17,960 nt of DNA. Origin: AM-2324 sp042091035 (GTDB taxonomy: Bacteria; Bacteroidota; Bacteroidia; Chitinophagales; Saprospiraceae). The stretch lies in the NCBI GenBank assembly GCA_042091035.1, contig JBELIG010000052.1, forward strand, positions 1-17,960, written 5' to 3'. Below, piece after piece: positions 14,903 through 17,960 of this stretch. How positions within the stretch are numbered: position 1 is the stretch's first letter; every line of letters starts with the position of its first letter. A program made the position numbers and the translations under genes. The notes below the pieces were generated by a model that did not search any database, had not been told where the DNA came from, and worked only from the letters and a program-made list of their open reading frames with translations.

Positions 14903-16373
14903 ATTTCAACAAGTCCTCAAGAACTTTACTTACTCTCTTTTTCTCTAACTTCTCCAAATATTTTGTAGGCTCCGCTTTTCGCTCTTCACAATCCGAAATA
15001 GAACATCGCTCACAGGTCGTATTTACCACCATCCTTGGAATCTCTGGGTCATCAATAAACCCAATTTTAGATCTACTATTAGCATCCAGTAAAATCCCTA
15101 AAGAAAGTCCTATATATTTGGAACTGGATTTTAAATCCTTCTTTACAATAGAAATAATTAAATATTCATCAGAAGAACCATAGTAGCTTGAAATCTGTGC
15201 TCCAATCTCCAAACTTGAATCAGAAGTTTTCAGTTGATCAAGCATCTTTATAGACAACCATCGTCTGCAATACGTTTCATCAACCCGATTGGAATGTGGC
15301 GTATGTTTTCCATCTAAATGCAGCTCCTTATCAACTATATAATTCAATGAATCTACCTGGGATATAAAGCGAAAAAAATAAATTTTTCTTAAGCCAAGAT
15401 GAGACGGAAGAATATTAGTCATACGTTGAAAAACCATTTCAGCAGATGCCCCGAAATCATTCATCACCTGGCTGATAAATGTGGTAGAGAATCTTTTTTG
15501 ATCCAAAAAATCTTCTAAATATCCCTTCACTGGATCAAGTGGCATCAATAGAGCAGCAGAAAAATATGCTGCTTTAAAATGAGACAAGACTTCCTCAAAG
15601 GAATTAATCTTCATTAATGATGATGTATTGGCTCTCTGCTTAAGTTTTAAATAACTAAAGCCTAACTCCTTGCCAAACTGAAAAGCCATTTGATTAGGCG
15701 TAAGGTTACCATTTAGAAGAAGAGATTTTGACTTAGGAACGTACAATGCACGAAGACTATTCAATTCGGGATACTGATCCAAACCTCCCTTGTCTAAATC
15801 ATAATTAAATAGTTTCTCTAGAAGGTTTGCTAATAGATCAGCATGTATGAATTCATCGGAAGGGATATCATTTTCTGCCCTGAATTTCATGGCTGAAGAT
15901 TCTATATCCTCAAAGTAATTCAAATGCATTTCTAGGAATGAGCGAAGTGCCCCTAAATAAAAATTTTCCTCAACATAGGCATGATTACGCGCAATCTCAA
16001 CAAGTGTTGAAATAAAGGCACCAACACGCTTTGGAGCTATTGAAATGATCTCTACTATCTTAGTTATTTCTATCCCAAAAAGGTCTAAGGGTAATTCTTT
16101 CAGAAAATTTGACTTCAAAAGATCAGATACAGGTGCCAATGCACCGTCCAATTCCTCAGAAAGTAAACTTTCTAATCGAACATTAAAGCATTTAGCTAAG
16201 GATTCAATCTTTTCAGACTTTGGGAATTTCTTTCCTTTCTCTATCTCATTCAAATAGGAAAGTGACAAACCACTTTTTTTGGACAATTCAGAAAAAGAAA
16301 GTCCCCTTTCTAATCTCAATTGACGAATCTTAAGCCCTAATATTATCTTACTATTTAAATTTTTTCCACTCAT
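14901..16373 (-). CDS. XRE-family regulator with decayed ImmA/IrrE-like domain (ScfR/RamB-type)
   Basis: A 490-residue regulator counted from the ATG at 16373; a TTG two codons upstream (16379) is a less likely start. Residues about 14-65 form an XRE helix-turn-helix (LKIRQLRLERGLSFSELS, then LSLSYLNEIEKGKKFP). The middle (about 175-300) follows the ImmA/IrrE (M78) layout, including the FSAALLMP element and ASAEMVFQRMTNILP, but the zinc motif HExxH is replaced by KELGF (235-239), so no peptidase activity is expected. The C-terminus carries CERCSISDCEER (454-465) in the pattern of short-chain acyl-CoA-responsive regulators (ScfR, RamB, PccR), which control glyoxylate or propionate genes in other bacteria. 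No such target gene is adjacent, so the ligand and targets are inferred. A GCGAA/TTCGC dyad lies 16 bp upstream. Confidence 0.85.
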   Translation of the reverse strand: MSGKNLNSKIILGLKIRQLRLERGLSFSELSKKSGLSLSYLNEIEKGKKFPKSEKIESLAKCFNVRLESLLSEELDGALAPVSDLLKSNFLKELPLDLFGIEITKIVEIISIAPKRVGAFISTLVEIARNHAYVEENFYLGALRSFLEMHLNYFEDIESSAMKFRAENDIPSDEFIHADLLANLLEKLFNYDLDKGGLDQYPELNSLRALYVPKSKSLLLNGNLTPNQMAFQFGKELGFSYLKLKQRANTSSLMKINSFEEVLSHFKAAYFSAALLMPLDPVKGYLEDFLDQKRFSTTFISQVMNDFGASAEMVFQRMTNILPSHLGLRKIYFFRFISQVDSLNYIVDKELHLDGKHTPHSNRVDETYCRRWLSIKMLDQLKTSDSSLEIGAQISSYYGSSDEYLIISIVKKDLKSSSKYIGLSLGILLDANSRSKIGFIDDPEIPRMVVNTTCERCSISDCEERKAEPTKYLEKLEKKRVSKVLEDLLK

Positions 16374-16388
16374 AAACAATACAAAGTA

Positions 16389-16400
16389 GCGAAAATTCGC
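16389..16400. promoter_or_regulatory. Dyad GCGAA-AA-TTCGC upstream of the XRE gene
   Basis: The 12-base sequence GCGAAAATTCGC has 5-bp dyad symmetry and lies 15 bases upstream of the XRE start codon. Regulators of this type commonly control themselves, and a G/C-edged dyad in AT-rich surroundings is a plausible operator half. No second copy was noticed, so this is a weak candidate. Confidence 0.3.
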
Positions 16401-16514
16401 ATAAAAAGTCCATTTTATAAAGTAATAGTATAGACCTACTCTTAGAAACTATACTTCACTATTTGATAATCAGTCCTTCTAATTTTTAGAACCAAACCAA
16501 AAGAACTTTTTTAA

Positions 16515-16691
16515 TTAAGAAAGTGGCCTTTCGAACGGACAGAGAGCGTATCAGACACTTATAAAATTAAAGATTATGTTTTCTGTGCTCATGTCCTACT
16601 TGCCCAGGTATTCAAGCAAAAACAAAAAGTTGAATGGAGTAATAGAAAATCTGCCAAGAATAAAATCCGAGAAGACTTTTCTCATAAATAA
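16515..16691 (+). pseudogene. Possible 3' remnant of an unidentified plus-strand gene
   Basis: A plus-strand frame is open for 58 codons from just after the TAA at 16512 to a TAA at 16689-16691, with no ATG, GTG or TTG start in it. The encoded residues look protein-like (for example FCAHVLLAQVFKQKQKVEW, then a Lys/Arg-rich tail ending REDFSHK). The stop overlaps the terminator stem at 16690, the same arrangement as at the genuine ends of lolA and smpB. It may be the tail of a gene whose 5' part was lost. I do not recognise the family, and chance openness over 58 codons cannot be excluded. Confidence 0.3.
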
Positions 16692-16720
16692 AAAAGCCAC
16701 TCATAATGAGTGGCTTTTTT
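16690..16720. terminator. Bidirectional terminator downstream of the OMP gene
   Basis: A perfect 14-bp stem (16690-16703 with 16707-16720) with the loop TAA is flanked by A and T runs. It ends the minus-strand OMP transcript 13 nt after its stop and can also act on the plus strand, where a stop codon at 16689-16691 overlaps it. Confidence 0.88.
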
Positions 16721-16733
16721 ATAGCTCTATAGC

Positions 16734-17960
16734 TTAAAGATAATACCTTAACCCGAGTTGACCTCCAAACATATAATAGCTCTGATTGACTTGATAATTT
16801 GAATTTGAAATAGACTTAGGAGTATACCTAAAATAAGGCTCAAATTTCAGCTGCATTCTATTCGTAAGCTTATAACTCACAACAGCAGATGCATAGTAGC
16901 TTAGTCCTAGATTTTTATTAAAATATTCTCCAGCATCTCCTGAACTAGTAAGGCTCACTACATCCTCTTGATTAATAGGCGATATGATAGTCCCTGACTT
17001 ACTAAACACAAGGTTAAACAATAAACCTGTGTAAAAACCCATACCAAACTTTTCATTAGACTTCTCATACCCAAAAAGCAATGGTATATCTAAGGTTTCA
17101 TATAGGTTACTATTTGAAACATTAGTGTAAATGGGATTTCGAGTTGTATCCGAACCCAATAAATTACCTTCCGGATCAACCTCCTGCACAATTACAATTT
17201 CCTCACCACTTACTAAGTCATGACTGAACCGCTCATTTAATCTTGAGTAAATTAGTCCTGAACGAATATTCAAGCCATTCCTCAAGCCAATTCCAAGGTT
17301 CATGTTGATACTAAATGCATTTAACAAGGATTCCGTAGACTCTCTTAAATAGACGTAATCTTGCAAATCATTGGTAGCCGTTTCAATTTTACGAATAGGA
17401 AAATCCTGCGCATAGGACATACTCCAATAAAAGTTATTTTTGGTTTCCCTAAAATCAGCACATTGCTGGTCCTTATTGAAAAGATTAATTTTTGGCTCTA
17501 AAAGACTCCATTTTGAAGGTAGGTGTTGCACCAGATAAAGCTCTTTATCAATAGCAAAATCTTCACTTACAACCTTATTTACAGTATTGAAAACCAACTC
17601 TTCTTGAACAACAGCAAGATTTGATATATTTTGATTAGCTCCATCAGAAGTGAAGACATCTGAATTATCAATTGGTGGCGTTAGGCTTAGATTTTGACTG
17701 ACTTGGTCTAACTTTTCAGTCTCAGAGGCAATCGCTTCCTCTGCATTTAAAATTTCCTTGTTGAAAGATGGATTCTGTGCCAGCTCAACACTACCTGAGC
17801 TAACTGATATATCCCCCTCTTCATTATCTAATATGGCACTATAAGCTACTGCACCTAAAACAAGGCTAGCAGCAGCTCCTATAATCTTCGCCCTATGCAA
17901 TAACCAAAAGGCTGGTTTTACTTTACCCTTTTGCTCAAGACGACTAGCTACACCTTCCCA
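16734..17960 (-). CDS. Partial: one-TM protein with C-terminal outer-membrane beta-barrel domain
   Basis: The frame is open from the right edge of the window to the stop at 16736-16734, 408 visible residues; the start lies outside. The TTG at 17900 sits just before the membrane helix and is unlikely to be the true start, because upstream codons continue as WEGVASRLEQKGKVKPAFWL. Numbering from the edge: a Trp-containing cytoplasmic-type segment (1-20), a membrane helix (about 26-44, IIGAAASLVLGAVAYSAIL), an acidic Ser/Asn/Gln-rich linker (about 45-165) and a beta-barrel region (about 170-408) with alternating hydrophobic strands and an aromatic C-terminus (GLRYYL), like OMP_b-brl_2 (PF13568) proteins. 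In Bacteroidota, proteins of this build often lie beside ECF sigma factor genes. Function is unknown; the barrel may serve as an envelope sensor. Confidence 0.75.
   Translation of the reverse strand, partial: WEGVASRLEQKGKVKPAFWLLHRAKIIGAAASLVLGAVAYSAILDNEEGDISVSSGSVELAQNPSFNKEILNAEEAIASETEKLDQVSQNLSLTPPIDNSDVFTSDGANQNISNLAVVQEELVFNTVNKVVSEDFAIDKELYLVQHLPSKWSLLEPKINLFNKDQQCADFRETKNNFYWSMSYAQDFPIRKIETATNDLQDYVYLRESTESLLNAFSINMNLGIGLRNGLNIRSGLIYSRLNERFSHDLVSGEEIVIVQEVDPEGNLLGSDTTRNPIYTNVSNSNLYETLDIPLLFGYEKSNEKFGMGFYTGLLFNLVFSKSGTIISPINQEDVVSLTSSGDAGEYFNKNLGLSYYASAVVSYKLTNRMQLKFEPYFRYTPKSISNSNYQVNQSYYMFGGQLGLRYYL

Larger units (their letters stand above)
16374..16733. other. Gap between the XRE regulator and the OMP gene
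   Basis: This 360-bp stretch has no intact gene. From the left it holds the upstream region of the XRE gene with a small dyad (16389-16400), then AT-rich sequence with stops in all plus frames up to 16514, a plus-strand open stretch without a start codon (16515-16691), and the OMP terminator (16690-16720). Confidence 0.6.

Noticed and set aside
16576..16737. Plus-strand frame of about 54 codons starting at ATG 16576
   Set aside because: It runs straight through the terminator hairpin and into the end of the OMP gene, and the alternative frame that stops at the terminator looks more protein-like.

Overview
The window is a stretch of AT-rich chromosome from a member of the Bacteroidota. The evidence is several matches to the Bacteroidota -7 promoter box TAnnTTTG (for example 7133-7140 upstream of the tRNA), the lack of Shine-Dalgarno sequences before most starts, Bacteroidota-type LolA and PF13568-like outer-membrane proteins, and a DPP IV-type S9 peptidase. 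The gene order looks like a free-living, perhaps marine, Cytophagales or Flavobacteriales-type genome; that finer placement is a guess.

Layout. From 35 to 6922 five genes all read on the minus strand, in transcription order: a bifunctional RelA/SpoT (ppGpp) enzyme, a Fur-family repressor, purA, a secreted DPP IV-type peptidase, and smpB at the left edge. After an AT-rich divergent region come plus-strand genes: tRNA-Leu(UAG) with its own terminator, then tig, clpP, clpX and truA. truA overlaps tail-to-tail with a minus-strand C39-peptidase ABC exporter (11819-14017). A plus-strand LolA-like carrier precursor follows and shares one palindromic terminator with a minus-strand XRE regulator that carries a decayed ImmA/IrrE-like domain. 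The right edge holds the 3' part of a minus-strand protein that joins a short cytoplasmic segment and one inner-membrane helix to an outer-membrane beta-barrel.

How the genes work together. Much of the window concerns ribosome rescue, stringent control and protein quality: SmpB (with tmRNA, not in this window) tags stalled peptides that ClpXP degrades, trigger factor folds nascent chains, and the RSH enzyme sets ppGpp. PurA makes adenylosuccinate and is a known ppGpp target in other bacteria. The right third is envelope-related (peptide exporter, lipoprotein carrier, OMP) with one probable metabolic regulator.

No IS element, CRISPR array, phage gene or defence cassette is visible. The least ordinary items are the exporter standing without HlyD or precursor genes, the TM-plus-barrel protein whose true start lies outside the window, the catalytically decayed M78 domain, a probable gene remnant at 16515-16691, a terminator almost touching the truA start codon, and terminators that overlap stop codons.
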